Source: Aureimonas sp. AU22 (GTDB taxonomy: Bacteria; Pseudomonadota; Alphaproteobacteria; Rhizobiales; Rhizobiaceae). Taken from it: a DNA stretch of 64,000 nucleotides. Below the pieces are notes generated by a model. That model was not told the DNA's origin and made no database searches. It saw only the letters and a list, made by a program, of their open reading frames with translations. A program made the position numbers and the translations under genes. The stretch is from positions 28,717 through 92,716 of the forward strand of contig NZ_BBWJ01000028.1 in NCBI RefSeq assembly GCF_001463745.1. The letters are read 5' to 3'. Below are positions 31,948 through 42,795 of the stretch, piece by piece (position 1 is the first letter of the stretch; every line of letters starts with the position of its first letter).

Positions 31948-31965
31948 CCTGTCAAAAACCTGTCA
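31948..31965. promoter_or_regulatory. Pho-box-like direct repeat upstream of tctC
   Basis: CCTGTCA occurs at 31948-31954 and again at 31959-31965, an 11-bp period; read on the plus strand it is CTGTCAAAAACCTGTCAC, nearly a consensus Pho box. On the minus strand, toward tctC, the same bases include TTGACA (31955-31950), a possible -35 box. OmpR/PhoB-family regulators bind such repeats; the adjacent TctD-like regulator is the nearest candidate, PhoB the alternative. Confidence 0.55.
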
Positions 31966-31980
31966 CGGCTCGGCCGTGCC

Positions 31981-34626
31981 TCATTGCGGTGCAACGATCT
32001 CCATCCACGTGTCCAGAAACCGGGCACGGCGCTGGCGGTCGAGCCCGACCAAGAGCGAGGGCCCGAGCGGCACGGGCTGCACGGCGCCGCGCCCCAGCGC
32101 CGCGATGCTCTCCGCCGTCCAGCGCCCCGGCGATCCCGGCACCACGGCGCCGAGCGCGGCGGAGCCGGCGAGGATCGCCTGGCCGTCCGCCGACAGGGCG
32201 AACTGGAGGAAGGCCTCGCCGAGATCGGGACGCCTGGCCCCGACCGGCACGAACATCGAGCGGGTGACCACGAGGACGTAATCGTCTGGCACCACGATGC
32301 CGATGCGCGCGCCCGCCGCCTGGCGCGCGAAGGCATAGGAGCCGAGAACGTTGTAACCGAGCGCGAGGTCACCGCGCTCGATGCCGTCGAGGATGGCGGG
32401 GCTCGCGCCCGACAGGCGCACGCCGGCTCGGCCGAATGCGCTGGCGAGACGCCAGAAATAGGACGAGACCGACTGATCCTGCGCGGCCAGCATGTAGCCG
32501 ACCCCGGAGCGCGCGACGTCGTAGGTCGCGATCCGGCCGGCGAGGCGCACGGCTTGGCGCTCGAGGAGTTCGGCAAGCTCCAGATGGCTGCGCGGCACCT
32601 CGTCCTCGGAGATGATGTCGGGGTTGTAGACGATCACCGCCGGCTCGAAGGTGAAGCCGAAGAGCTCCGAGCGCCATTGCGCCCAACCCGGCAGGGACGC
32701 GGCGCCGGACAGGGTCAGGCCTCGTGCGAAGCCGTCGTTCACGAGCTTGACCTGCAGGTCCGAGGCCGAGCTCATCATGATGTCGGGCTGCGGGGTCATC
32801 CCCTTGGCGAACGCCTCGTAGATGCCCAGCGTCTCGCCCTCGTCGTAGGCGACGGTGACGTCCGGCCGCTGCATCTGGAAGCCGCGCACCAGATGGGCGA
32901 AGAGGGCGGTGTCCGTGGCGCCGAGGATGGTGAGGCGCGCGCCCTGCGATCCGTCGGGCGCGGGATAGATCGTCTCGGCGGCGCCGGCCCCCCCGATCGG
33001 CAGCAGCAGGACGGCCAGAAGCAAGAGAGCCGCGAGCGCGCGGGGCGGGCCGTTGCCGCCGCCGGTGTCCGCCCGCGGCAGGGCGAGGCGCACGAGGAGC
33101 CCACCGCCCGGCCTGTCCTCCAGGCTGATGCGCCCGCGCTGCGCCTCGACCGCGCGCCGGACGATGGCAAGGCCGAGGCCCGATCCGTTGGTGCCGCCGG
33201 AGGCCGCGCCGCGGCGAAAGCGCGCGAACACCGCCTCGCGCTCGTCCACGGCGATCCCCGGTCCCCGGTCGGCGACATCGATGCCGACCGTGCCGTGGGC
33301 GAGCGCGGAGACGGCGATCTCCACCGGCCCGTCGCTGTAGGTGAGCGCATTGTCCACGAGGTTGCGCAGCATCTCGCGAAGCACCACGCGGTCGGCGCCG
33401 AGCGTGGCTTCGGTGAGACCCGTCTCGATCCGCACGGTGACGCGATCGGCCAGGTCCGGATCCAGCCGGCGCACCACCTCGGCCACCACGGCGCCGATGG
33501 GCGTCGCGCCGACCGGGGCGGTGTCGAGGCGATGCGAGATGGTGGCGTCCATGAGGAGCTGCGAGACGAGCTGGCTCGCCTGCACCGCCTCGTCGTGGAT
33601 GCGCGCGACCTGGGCGCGCAGGGCCTCGGGGTCGCGCTCGCTGCGCGCCACCTCGGCCTGGAGGCGCAGCGACGCGAGCGGCGTGCGCACCTCGTGCGCG
33701 GCTTCCGCCACCAGGGCCTCCAGCCGTTCGCGCGCGAGAGCCAGCCGGGCCATGAAGTCGTTAAGCGCGCCGACGAGCTGGGCCGCTTCCAGCGGCACCG
33801 GCAGGTCCAGGGGGGCAAGGTTCTCCGGCGCGCGGGCCCGCAGGTGGCGCTCCAGCGTTAGGAGCGGCCGGAAGGCGCGGCCGATGCCGAACCAGAGGAT
33901 GGCGAGGGCGAGGAGCAGGAGCGCCACGACGGGAAGCAGCGCGTTGCCGAAGATCTCGCGGGCGAGCGCCTGCCGCTCGCCGAGCGTCTCGGCGACACGC
34001 ACCGTCGCCCAGCCGGTGCCCGACGCCGTCGAGACGAGGCGCCCGGCGCTCGCCACGCGCACCCGCTCGCCGCGATAGACGGCATCCGCGAAGGTCGGCT
34101 CGCTGTCGTCTTCCGGCGCCAGGCCCTGCGACAGGTCGGGATAGCCGGTGACGTTGGTGCCATCAGGCGCTTCCACGGCATAGAAGATGCGGTCCCGACC
34201 GGAGAACATGGCGAAGGAGGCGAGCGGCAGTTCCACCGTCACCTCACCCTCCTCGAGCTGAACGGCGCCCGCGATGGTGAGCGCCGAGGCCCCGAGCAGC
34301 CGGTCGAAGGCCCGCTCGGAGGCGCGTTCGGCATAGTCGCGGACGAAGGCGACGAGGACGAGGGCGGCCAGAAAGAGAAGAAGCGTCGCGGCGACGAGCA
34401 CCCGGCGCCGGATGGAAACGGACCGTGGAGCCCGGACCGGGGCCTTGCCGGATCGGTCGGCCGCGACGTTTCGCCCCTCACCAGGGAGCGAGCCGCAAGT
34501 CTCGTCCGGTCCCCCGGAGCGTTGCCGCTGCCCGCCGGCGCCATCGGCCGCGTCACGCGCCTCGCCGTGGGGCGACGATGTCCCGCCCGGACTCTCTGCG
34601 GAGGCGTCGTTGCGAGCGCTATCCAC
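31981..34626 (-). CDS. TctE-like sensor histidine kinase fused to a periplasmic solute-binding domain
   Basis: One 881-aa frame. Residues 1-72 are a hydrophilic Gly/Ser/Arg-rich tail. Helix 1 at about 76-94, periplasmic sensor about 95-215, helix 2 near 218-240, HAMP-like linker, HisKA with AAHEVRTPLASLRL (His311), and a HATPase domain with NLVDNAL, DRGPGI and GSGLGLAIV. Instead of ending near 525, the chain runs into a third helix (about 530-548) and a complete COG1840-like solute-binding domain (551-881, beginning AETIYPAPDG). The GTG at 34626 overlaps the regulator stop by 8 nt. An internal GTG at 33093 lacks a ribosome site. The topology puts the binding domain in the periplasm. Confidence 0.85.
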   Translation of the reverse strand: MDSARNDASAESPGGTSSPHGEARDAADGAGGQRQRSGGPDETCGSLPGEGRNVAADRSGKAPVRAPRSVSIRRRVLVAATLLLFLAALVLVAFVRDYAERASERAFDRLLGASALTIAGAVQLEEGEVTVELPLASFAMFSGRDRIFYAVEAPDGTNVTGYPDLSQGLAPEDDSEPTFADAVYRGERVRVASAGRLVSTASGTGWATVRVAETLGERQALAREIFGNALLPVVALLLLALAILWFGIGRAFRPLLTLERHLRARAPENLAPLDLPVPLEAAQLVGALNDFMARLALARERLEALVAEAAHEVRTPLASLRLQAEVARSERDPEALRAQVARIHDEAVQASQLVSQLLMDATISHRLDTAPVGATPIGAVVAEVVRRLDPDLADRVTVRIETGLTEATLGADRVVLREMLRNLVDNALTYSDGPVEIAVSALAHGTVGIDVADRGPGIAVDEREAVFARFRRGAASGGTNGSGLGLAIVRRAVEAQRGRISLEDRPGGGLLVRLALPRADTGGGNGPPRALAALLLLAVLLLPIGGAGAAETIYPAPDGSQGARLTILGATDTALFAHLVRGFQMQRPDVTVAYDEGETLGIYEAFAKGMTPQPDIMMSSASDLQVKLVNDGFARGLTLSGAASLPGWAQWRSELFGFTFEPAVIVYNPDIISEDEVPRSHLELAELLERQAVRLAGRIATYDVARSGVGYMLAAQDQSVSSYFWRLASAFGRAGVRLSGASPAILDGIERGDLALGYNVLGSYAFARQAAGARIGIVVPDDYVLVVTRSMFVPVGARRPDLGEAFLQFALSADGQAILAGSAALGAVVPGSPGRWTAESIAALGRGAVQPVPLGPSLLVGLDRQRRARFLDTWMEIVAPQ

Positions 34627-35293
34627 CTTCGCGCACCCGCGCGACGTATCCCGAACCCCTCACGGTGCCGATCTCCAGCGCCGAGCCCTCGAGCTTGCGG
34701 CGAAGGCGCGAGACGTAGAGCTCCAGCGCGTTGATCGAGACCGCCTCGTCGAAGGAGAAGAGCTGCGCCATGAGCTGTTCCTTGCCCACCACGACGCCCG
34801 GCCGCGACAGGAGGATCTCGAGCAGGCGGAACTCGCGGCGCCCGATGTCGAGACGCTCGCCGCTCCGGCTCACCGCGTGACCCGCAAGGTCCACCGTGAC
34901 GTCGCCGAAGGCCGAGACGCTGGAGGTCTGGCCGGCCGGGCGGCGCAGAAGCGCCCGCAGGCGGGCGTCCAGCTCGCGAAGGTCGAAGGGTTTCACGAGG
35001 TAGTCGTCGGCGCCCTGGTCGAGGAGGCTCACCTTGTCGTCGATCTCGGAGCGCGCCGTCATCACCAGGATCGGGACGGCCGAACGGGCACGGCGGACCT
35101 GCGAGATCACCCAGAGCCCGTCGCGGCCGGGCAGCGTCAGGTCGAGGATCACGGCGTCGAACGTGTCGAGCCCGAAGGCCTCCACCGCGTCTTCGGCGCT
35201 GCGCACCCATTCCACGGCATGGCCCGCGCCCCGCAGGTGGCGGTTCACCGCATCGCCCAGTCCCTCGTTGTCCTCCACCAGGAGCATGCGCAT
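34619..35293 (-). CDS. OmpR-family response regulator, TctD-like
   Basis: 224 aa. Receiver domain with LLVEDNEGLGD, phosphoacceptor Asp51 in VILDLTLPG, Thr in VMTARS and Lys in YLVKPFD. The C-terminal winged helix (about 125-220) has LEILLSRPGVVVGKEQL and NALELYVSRLRRKL. Start at 35293 (MRMLLVEDN) gives the canonical N terminus; the frame extends 23 codons further but without similarity. Overlaps the kinase-binding-protein fusion gene by 8 nt, and likely controls tctCBA downstream. Confidence 0.93.
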   Translation of the reverse strand: MRMLLVEDNEGLGDAVNRHLRGAGHAVEWVRSAEDAVEAFGLDTFDAVILDLTLPGRDGLWVISQVRRARSAVPILVMTARSEIDDKVSLLDQGADDYLVKPFDLRELDARLRALLRRPAGQTSSVSAFGDVTVDLAGHAVSRSGERLDIGRREFRLLEILLSRPGVVVGKEQLMAQLFSFDEAVSINALELYVSRLRRKLEGSALEIGTVRGSGYVARVREGG

Positions 35294-35467
35294 GAACGGC
35301 CGGTCTCGCGGAACGATCGGAAAGCGCCGACCATAGGGACCGGCGTGCGGCTTGGGAACCATGGCGAAGGCGTGAGGGGCGGGATGGTTGATTCCGCGGG
35401 TGCCCTGCCGCTATCGGTCGACGACGACGTCGAACCCGGCGGCGCTCATCCGAAAGGTTGGCCTCCC

Positions 35468-36799
35468 ATGCATTCCATCGCGCGCGTCGGCCTGGCGGCC
35501 GATCTCCTGGCTCATGCGGAGCGGCACGGGCCGGTGACGGTCGGGGTCGCGGGCGCCGGGCAGATGGGCATCGATCTTCTGGTGCAGCTGAAACTGATGC
35601 CGGGGGTCCGGCTTGGCGCCGTGTCGACCTCCCGGCCGGCCGAGACGGAAGCCGCGTTGCGCTATGCCGGCTACGCACCGGAAGAGAGCGTGCGCGCCGG
35701 GCAGGCCTCGGCGGTCGATGCCGCCGTCGAGGCGGGACGCGCGGCGATCGTGCCGGATGCCGCGCTTCTGTGCGAGGCCGGGCGCATCGACGTCGTGGTG
35801 GACGCGACCGGCAGCCCGAGCTTCGGCACGACGCTGGCCTTGAAGGCCTTTGCCCACTGCAAGCACGTGGTGATGCTGAACGTCGAGGCCGACATCGCCG
35901 TCGGGCGCCACCTCAACGCCGCCGCGAAAGCCGCCGGCGTCGTCTACACCGGCGCGGCGGGCGATGAGCCGCACGCGACGATCGAGCTGATCGGCCTCGC
36001 CCAGTCGCTCGGTCTCGAGATCGTCGCGGCCGGCAAGGGCAAGAACAACCCGCTCGACTTCGACGCCGTGCCCGCCGACTACGAGGAGGAAGCCGCGCGG
36101 CGCAACATGAACGCGCGCATGCTGGTGGAGTTCGTGGACGGCTCCAAGACCATGGTGGAGATGGTCGCGATCGCCAACGCCACGGGGCTCGTGCCCGACG
36201 TGCCCGGCATGCACGGACCGAACGCCACGGCCGAGGATCTGGCGCAGGTGCTGTGCACCCGAGAGGACGGCGGCATCCTGTCGCGCACGGGCTGCGTCGA
36301 CTACACGATCGGCCGAGGCGTCGCGCCGGGCGTCTTCTGCGTGGTCAAGGGCCGGCATCCGCGCGTCACCGAGCGCATCGCCGACCTGAAAGTAGGTCCC
36401 GGGCCCTGCTTCGCGCTGTTCCGTCCCTTCCACCTCACCTCCATCGAGGTGCCGCTCTCGGCGATCCATGCGAGCGTCCATCGCCGGCCGCACATGGAGC
36501 CGCTCGACCGGCCGGTGGCGGAATGCGTGGCGGTCGCCAAGCGCGACCTCCGGCCCGGCGAGGTGCTCGGGCGCATCGGCGAGACGGGGTATCGCGGCTT
36601 CGCGATGACCTGGGGGGAGGCGCGCGCGGCCGGCGGCCTGCCGCTCGGGCTGGCGGAGGGCGCGCGGGTGACCGCGCCGATCCGGGCCGGCGAAACGATC
36701 ACCTACGCCAACGCGGCGCCCGACGAGACGCTGGACATCACCCGCGTCCGCCGAGAGCTCGATGCGGCGGACGAGAGGTTCGTCGGCAAGGTCGCCTGA
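35468..36799 (+). CDS. Homoserine dehydrogenase-like NAD(P)-binding protein with SAF domain
   Basis: 443 aa. N-terminal Rossmann fold VTVGVAGAGQMGIDLLVQL at about 20-38, a dehydrogenase-like catalytic region through 330, then a SAF-type domain (about 350-430, DLRPGEVLGRIGE and PIRAGETITYANA). This arrangement is known from uncharacterised oxidoreductases in sugar and sugar-acid catabolic loci. The ATG at 35468 has AAAGG about 10 nt upstream. It is a lone gene, divergent from the regulator and convergent with tonB. The substrate cannot be deduced. Confidence 0.8.
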   Translation: MHSIARVGLAADLLAHAERHGPVTVGVAGAGQMGIDLLVQLKLMPGVRLGAVSTSRPAETEAALRYAGYAPEESVRAGQASAVDAAVEAGRAAIVPDAALLCEAGRIDVVVDATGSPSFGTTLALKAFAHCKHVVMLNVEADIAVGRHLNAAAKAAGVVYTGAAGDEPHATIELIGLAQSLGLEIVAAGKGKNNPLDFDAVPADYEEEAARRNMNARMLVEFVDGSKTMVEMVAIANATGLVPDVPGMHGPNATAEDLAQVLCTREDGGILSRTGCVDYTIGRGVAPGVFCVVKGRHPRVTERIADLKVGPGPCFALFRPFHLTSIEVPLSAIHASVHRRPHMEPLDRPVAECVAVAKRDLRPGEVLGRIGETGYRGFAMTWGEARAAGGLPLGLAEGARVTAPIRAGETITYANAAPDETLDITRVRRELDAADERFVGKVA

Positions 36800-36803
36800 G
36801 CAC

Positions 36804-37754
36804 CTATCGCGTGTAGGCGATCGGCACCGTCATCGAGACGCTGCCGCCCTCCGGCGGGGCGGGAAAAGGGCTGGCGCGGCGCACGAGCGAGAGCGCCGCC
36901 TCGTCGAGCACCGGATTGCCCGACGAGCCCGCAAGGCGGATGCCGCTCGCCGCCCCACTGGCGGTGATGGTGAACGACACGCGCACGGTGCCCGCTCCGC
37001 CTCCGCGCGGCGTGCGTTTGAAGCGGTTGAGCCGGGCCTGGACCTGGGACTGCCACCGGGCCGGCGAAACGCTTGGACGCGAACGCTGCCCCTGCGAGGC
37101 ATCGGGCGCGGCGCGCGAGGCGCTGGACGCCGGCGCGGCCGGCTGGCGGCGTTCCGGCCGCGGACGCTCGCGCTGGCGCGGCCGTTCCACCTCGCGCCGA
37201 CGTTCGGGACGCTTCTCGGCGACCTCGCGACGCGGTTCCGGCGGACGGGGCCGGGCGCGCGGGACCGGCGCGTTGATGACGGCTTCGGCCTGCTGCTCGA
37301 TCACGGGCGGCGGCTCGGGCTGGGGCTCCGGCGGCGGCTCGGGCAGGGGTTCCGGCTCCTCGACGGGCGGCGGGGGCTCCTCGACCGGGGGCGGGGGCTC
37401 TGGCTCCGGCGGGGGCGGCACGGGTTCGGGCGGGGGCGGTTCGGGCTCCGGCTGCGGCTCGGGTGGCGGCGGCTCCGGCGGCGCAGGCTCGGGCGGCGTT
37501 TCCTCCGGCTGGACCTCCGGCTCCGGCGCTTCCATCGCCGGCGCGGCGGGAGCGGCGGCCTCGGGCGGCGCAAGCTCGATCAGGATCGGCGCTTCCGGCG
37601 CGCCGGCGGGCGGCGTCGCCACCGGGGGCATGTGGACGAAGAACCAGGCCGCCGCCGCATGGGCCGTGGCGATGGCGAGCATCGCCGTGCCCCAGCGCGC
37701 CGCGCTGGCCCATCCGGAGCCGCGCTCGATGTCGTGCGGGCGGGCGAGCGTCAT
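36804..37754 (-). CDS. tonB: Energy transducer TonB
   Basis: Couples the proton motive force harvested by ExbB-ExbD to outer-membrane receptors. One N-terminal helix (about 18-40), then a very long Pro/Glu linker (about 45-150) of repeated [10 protein letters not shown] units, an Arg/Pro/Glu segment (150-225) and a C-terminal TonB domain (about 230-316) with [35 protein letters not shown] sequence split over the conserved beta-strands. 316 aa. Its ATG overlaps the exbD stop. Last gene of exbB-exbD-tonB. Confidence 0.93.
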   Translation of the reverse strand: MTLARPHDIERGSGWASAARWGTAMLAIATAHAAAAWFFVHMPPVATPPAGAPEAPILIELAPPEAAAPAAPAMEAPEPEVQPEETPPEPAPPEPPPPEPQPEPEPPPPEPVPPPPEPEPPPPVEEPPPPVEEPEPLPEPPPEPQPEPPPVIEQQAEAVINAPVPRARPRPPEPRREVAEKRPERRREVERPRQRERPRPERRQPAAPASSASRAAPDASQGQRSRPSVSPARWQSQVQARLNRFKRTPRGGGAGTVRVSFTITASGAASGIRLAGSSGNPVLDEAALSLVRRASPFPAPPEGGSVSMTVPIAYTR

Positions 37755-38218
37755 GGTTGCGGGGCGGCTCCGGCTCCGGCTGCCTGCGGCGAGGCGTCGC
37801 CGGCGTTCTCCAGGCCCACCAGTGCGATCTTGAGATAGCCGGCGTCGCGAAGGGCGTTCATCACCCCCATCAGGTCGCCGTAGTCGACCGCGGCGTCGGC
37901 GCGCAGGAAGATGCGCTCGTCGCGGTTGCCGCCCGTTCGCGCGTCGAGCGCGGTGCGCAAGGTCTCGCGCGCGACCGCCTCCTCGCCCATCACGAGGTTC
38001 AGGTCGTCCTGCACGGTGAGGTAGAGCGGCTCGTCCTGCCGCTGCTGCGGTTGCGCGTTCGACACCGGCAGGTCCACCGGCACGTCCACGGTCGAGAGCG
38101 GCGCGGCCACCATGAAGATGATGAGGAGCACGAGCACGACGTCGATGAACGGCGTGACGTTGATCTCGGAGACTTCGCCGGAATCGTCGTCGTCGGAGTT
38201 TTTCAGGCTGACACCCAT
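37751..38218 (-). CDS. exbD: Biopolymer transport protein ExbD
   Basis: Single-pass proton-channel subunit, 155 aa. The diagnostic segment [20 protein letters not shown] carries the essential Asp in the membrane helix. A periplasmic domain follows and ends in an Ala/Gly/Pro-rich tail. The ATG at 38218 lies 5 nt after the exbB stop and its stop overlaps the tonB start. Confidence 0.96.
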   Translation of the reverse strand: MGVSLKNSDDDDSGEVSEINVTPFIDVVLVLLIIFMVAAPLSTVDVPVDLPVSNAQPQQRQDEPLYLTVQDDLNLVMGEEAVARETLRTALDARTGGNRDERIFLRADAAVDYGDLMGVMNALRDAGYLKIALVGLENAGDASPQAAGAGAAPQP

Positions 38219-38223
38219 CGCGC

Positions 38224-39327
<1,104 letters not shown>

Positions 39328-39637
39328 CGTCGACCTTTTCGTCGATCGGGCGAGGCGTCGCCCGTGCCGCAGTGCCGCCGGCGGGGGGGCGCCGACTGCT
39401 TGGCTGCAATACATGAACCATGAAGTCATGTTTTCCATACGCACCGGGTCCCCATCGCACAAGCCCCCGTTCCAACTCTCCCCACCGCAGGGCTTTGCCA
39501 GTTCGACGGCCCCCTCCGAGGGTCGCCCCCATCGACAAGGTCGCGATGCGCCCCACCATAAGGCGCAAATATCAAGGGACGCCGCGCCGCAGGATCGAAC
39601 CGCCGCGATGTGCCCGGCCTCGAAGGAAGGACCGCCC
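39328..39637. other. Divergent intergenic region exbB-tkt
   Basis: These 310 bp hold the promoters of the leftward exbB operon and the rightward tkt operon. The IRO-type palindrome lies at 39411-39431, and the tkt ribosome site GAAGGAAGG is at 39622-39630. No further gene or structured RNA was recognised. Confidence 0.6.
39414..39428 (-). promoter_or_regulatory. Candidate RirA iron-responsive operator (TGA-N9-TCA)
   Basis: TGA at 39414-39416, nine bases, TCA at 39426-39428: exactly the IRO pattern described for RirA in rhizobia. The flanks extend the symmetry to ACATGA...TCATGT (39411-39431). It is 87 bp upstream of exbB, whose operon is a standard iron-regulated target. The short motif can occur by chance, but place and symmetry support it. 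Confidence 0.6.
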
Positions 39638-41737
39638 ATGAGCGCGAACCCCGCCGCCGCACCCGATCACGGATCGACTGGAGCCGGCTCGCCCGAGCAG
39701 AAGGCCATCGACACGATCCGCACCCTGTCGATGGATGCCGTCCTCAAGGCCCATTCGGGCCATGTCGGCGCGCCGCTGGGCCTTGCCCCCGTCGCCTACA
39801 CGCTGTGGACCGAGTTCATGCGCTACGATCCCGGCCGGCCGGACTGGCCGAACCGCGACCGGTTCGTGCTCTCCGTCGGCCACGGGTCGATGCTGCTCTA
39901 TTCGGTGCTGCATCTCACCGGCGTCGAGGAGATCGACGCCCACGGCAAGAAGACCGGCAAGCCTGCCGTCTCGCTGGAGGACATCGAACAGTTCCGCCAG
40001 CTTTCGTCGAAGACGCCGGGCCACCCGGAATACCGGATGACGACGGGCGTCGAGACGACCACGGGCCCGCTCGGCCAGGGCTGCGGCAACTCGGTCGGCA
40101 TGGCGATCGCCGAGCGCTGGCTGGCGGCGCGCTACAACAAGCCGGAGGCCACCGTCTTCGACCATGACGTGATCGTCTTGTGCGGTGACGGCGACATGAT
40201 GGAGGGCGTGTCCTCCGAGGCCGCCTCGCTCGCCGGCCACCTCAAGCTGTCGAACCTTCTCTGGATCTACGACAACAACAAGGTGTCGATCGAAGGCTTC
40301 ACCAGCCTCGCCTTTTCCGAGGACGTCGCGAAGCGGTTCCGGGGCTACGGCTGGAAGACGCTGCATGTCTCGGACGCCAACGACCTCGGCGCGATCCGCG
40401 AGGCGGTGGCGGAGTTCCGCCGGACCGACGACCGGCCGACGCTGGTGGTCGTGGACAGCGTGATCGGCTACGGGCTCAAGAAGCAGCAGGGCACGGCCGC
40501 CGCCCACGGCGAGGCCTTCGACGCCGAGGACGTGAAAGGCGCCAAGCGCTCCTACGGCTGGCCCGAGGACAAGAGCTTCTACGTACCGGACGGCGTCGCG
40601 CAGGACTTTCGCTCGCGCGTCGAGACGCGCGGCAAGGCCGCGCGCGAGACCTGGGAAGCCGATTTCGCCCGCTATCGGCAGGCGCACCCGGACCTCGCCG
40701 CCGAGATCGACGCCATGCGCGAGGGCAAGCTGCCGGACGGCTGGGACGCCGGCATTCCGACCTTCGAGCCGGATGCCAAGGGCGTCGCCTCGCGCGACGC
40801 GTCGGGCAAGGTGCTGAACGCCATCGCCGAGCGCGTGCATTACCTCATCGGCGGCTCGGCCGACCTTGCGCCGTCGAACAAGTCGAAGCTCGGCTTCGAA
40901 GGCGCGGGCTCCTTCGAGGCCGACGACTACGGCGGCCGGAACCTTCATTTCGGCATCCGCGAGCATGGGATGGGGGCGATCGCCAACGGCATGGCGCTCT
41001 CCTACGTCCGGCCCTATGCTGCGACCTTCCTCGTCTTCTCAGACTACATGCGGGCGCCGGTGCGCCTGTCGGCGATCATGGAAATCCCGGTGGTCTGGAT
41101 CTACACGCACGATTCCATCGGCGTCGGCGAGGACGGGCCGACCCACCAGCCGGTAGAGCACCTGGCGAGCCTGCGCGCCATTCCCGGCCTCAACACGATC
41201 CGCCCCTGCGACGCCAACGAGACGGCGGAAGCCTGGCGCGTCGCGATGGAACAGACGCACGAGCCGACCGCGCTGGTGCTCTCGCGCCAGCCGCTGACGA
41301 CGCTCGACCGCTCGAAGTTCGCACCCGCCTCCGGGCTTCGGAAGGGCGCCTACATCCTGGCCGAGGCCGAAGGCGGCAAGCCGGACGTGATCCTTCTCGC
41401 CACCGGCTCGGAAGTGTCGCTCTGCGTCGAGGCGCGCGACAGGCTGGCCGGCGAGGGCATCAAGGCGCGGGTCGTGTCCATGCCGTCCTGGCACCTCTTC
41501 GAACGCCAGGACGAGAGCTACCGCGATGAGGTTCTGCCCCCGGACGTCATGGCGCGCGTCGCGGTGGAGCAGGGCGGCTCGCTCGGCTGGGACCAGTATG
41601 CCGGCTCGAAGGGCGCCAAGATCGTCATGAAGACCTTCGGCGCCTCGGCTCCCATCGCCAAGCTCCAGGAGAAGTTCGGCTTCACGGTCGACAACGTCGT
41701 GAAGCTTGCCAAGGAGCAGGCGGCCGCCGGCCGCTGA
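39638..41737 (+). CDS. tkt: Transketolase
   Basis: Thiamine-diphosphate enzyme of the pentose phosphate pathway, moving two-carbon ketol units. Thiamine site [19 protein letters not shown] followed by NN near residues 185-212; substrate His motifs [12 protein letters not shown] near residue 38 and [14 protein letters not shown] in the pyrimidine domain; a C-terminal transketolase domain from about 560. 699 aa. GAAGGAAGG 7 nt before the ATG fixes the start. It leads tkt-gnd-HAD. Confidence 0.96.
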   Translation: MSANPAAAPDHGSTGAGSPEQKAIDTIRTLSMDAVLKAHSGHVGAPLGLAPVAYTLWTEFMRYDPGRPDWPNRDRFVLSVGHGSMLLYSVLHLTGVEEIDAHGKKTGKPAVSLEDIEQFRQLSSKTPGHPEYRMTTGVETTTGPLGQGCGNSVGMAIAERWLAARYNKPEATVFDHDVIVLCGDGDMMEGVSSEAASLAGHLKLSNLLWIYDNNKVSIEGFTSLAFSEDVAKRFRGYGWKTLHVSDANDLGAIREAVAEFRRTDDRPTLVVVDSVIGYGLKKQQGTAAAHGEAFDAEDVKGAKRSYGWPEDKSFYVPDGVAQDFRSRVETRGKAARETWEADFARYRQAHPDLAAEIDAMREGKLPDGWDAGIPTFEPDAKGVASRDASGKVLNAIAERVHYLIGGSADLAPSNKSKLGFEGAGSFEADDYGGRNLHFGIREHGMGAIANGMALSYVRPYAATFLVFSDYMRAPVRLSAIMEIPVVWIYTHDSIGVGEDGPTHQPVEHLASLRAIPGLNTIRPCDANETAEAWRVAMEQTHEPTALVLSRQPLTTLDRSKFAPASGLRKGAYILAEAEGGKPDVILLATGSEVSLCVEARDRLAGEGIKARVVSMPSWHLFERQDESYRDEVLPPDVMARVAVEQGGSLGWDQYAGSKGAKIVMKTFGASAPIAKLQEKFGFTVDNVVKLAKEQAAAGR

Positions 41738-41816
41738 CGGGCCTTCGGGCGGCGTGCTCCCCCCAACGCCGTCCGCCACTTCCCACCGATCTTCCAGAAA
41801 AAACCGCAGGATCATC

Positions 41817-42794
41817 ATGCAGATCGCGATCATCGGCCTCGGCCGCATGGGCGGCAATATCGCCCGCCGCCTCATGGCGCACGGCCACGAATGCCTCGTC
41901 TTCGACCGCAACGCGGAGGCAGTCTCGGGCCTGGCTGGCGAGGGCGCCAAGGGGGCCTCGTCGCTCGGCGAGCTCGCCGGCCTCTTCACCGGACGGCGCG
42001 TCTTCTGGGTCATGCTGCCCGCCGGAGAACCGACGGAGGCCACGATCCGCGAGCTTGCCGACCTGGCCTCGCCCGGCGACGTCGTGATCGACGGCGGCAA
42101 CTCCTTCTACAAGGACGACATCCGGCGCTCCAAGGAACTGGAGCCGAAGGGCATCCGCTACGTCGACGTCGGCACTTCCGGCGGCGTCTGGGGGCTGGAG
42201 CGCGGCTACTGCATGATGATCGGCGGGCCGGAGGATACGGTGCGCGAGCTCGATCCGATCTTCGACGCCCTGGCGCCGGGCTATGGCGACATCGAGCGCA
42301 CGCGAGGCCGCAATGCCCCGGACGACCGCGCCGAGCGGGGCTATATCCATGCCGGACCGGCCGGCGCCGGCCATTTCGTCAAGATGGTCCACAACGGCAT
42401 CGAATACGGTCTGATGCAGGCCTATGCCGAGGGCTTCGACATCCTGAAGACCAAGAATTCCGAGCATCTTCCTGCCGATGAGCGGTTCGACCTCAACCTC
42501 CCCGACATTGCCGAGGTCTGGCGCCGCGGCTCGGTGATCTCCTCCTGGCTCCTCGACCTCACGGCCATCGCGCTGGCAGGCGACCGGAACCTCGAGCATT
42601 TCTCCGGCAATGTCGCCGATTCCGGCGAGGGACGCTGGACGCTGGAAGCGGCGATGGAGGAGGCGGTGCCGGTCAACGTGCTTTCGGCCGCCCTCTACGC
42701 CCGCTACCGCTCGCGCCAGATGGCGACGTTCGGCGACAAGATGCTGTCGGCCATGCGCTACGGCTTCGGCGGCCACGTCGAGATCCCGCAATAG
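41817..42794 (+). CDS. gnd: 6-phosphogluconate dehydrogenase, short (decarboxylating) type
   Basis: Oxidises 6-phosphogluconate to ribulose 5-phosphate plus CO2. Rossmann motif [17 protein letters not shown] at residues 3-19, 6PGDH signature [13 protein letters not shown], and the catalytic [19 protein letters not shown] containing the conserved Lys and Asn. At 325 aa it is the short GndA/YqeC form, often NAD-specific, rather than the 470-aa enzyme. It follows tkt by 79 bp and abuts a HAD gene. Confidence 0.9.
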   Translation: MQIAIIGLGRMGGNIARRLMAHGHECLVFDRNAEAVSGLAGEGAKGASSLGELAGLFTGRRVFWVMLPAGEPTEATIRELADLASPGDVVIDGGNSFYKDDIRRSKELEPKGIRYVDVGTSGGVWGLERGYCMMIGGPEDTVRELDPIFDALAPGYGDIERTRGRNAPDDRAERGYIHAGPAGAGHFVKMVHNGIEYGLMQAYAEGFDILKTKNSEHLPADERFDLNLPDIAEVWRRGSVISSWLLDLTAIALAGDRNLEHFSGNVADSGEGRWTLEAAMEEAVPVNVLSAALYARYRSRQMATFGDKMLSAMRYGFGGHVEIPQ

Positions 42795-42795
42795 G

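Noticed and set aside
34412..35467. Upstream extension of the SAF oxidoreductase frame
   Set aside because: Antisense to the TctD-like regulator and to the kinase start; the dehydrogenase domain begins at 35468.
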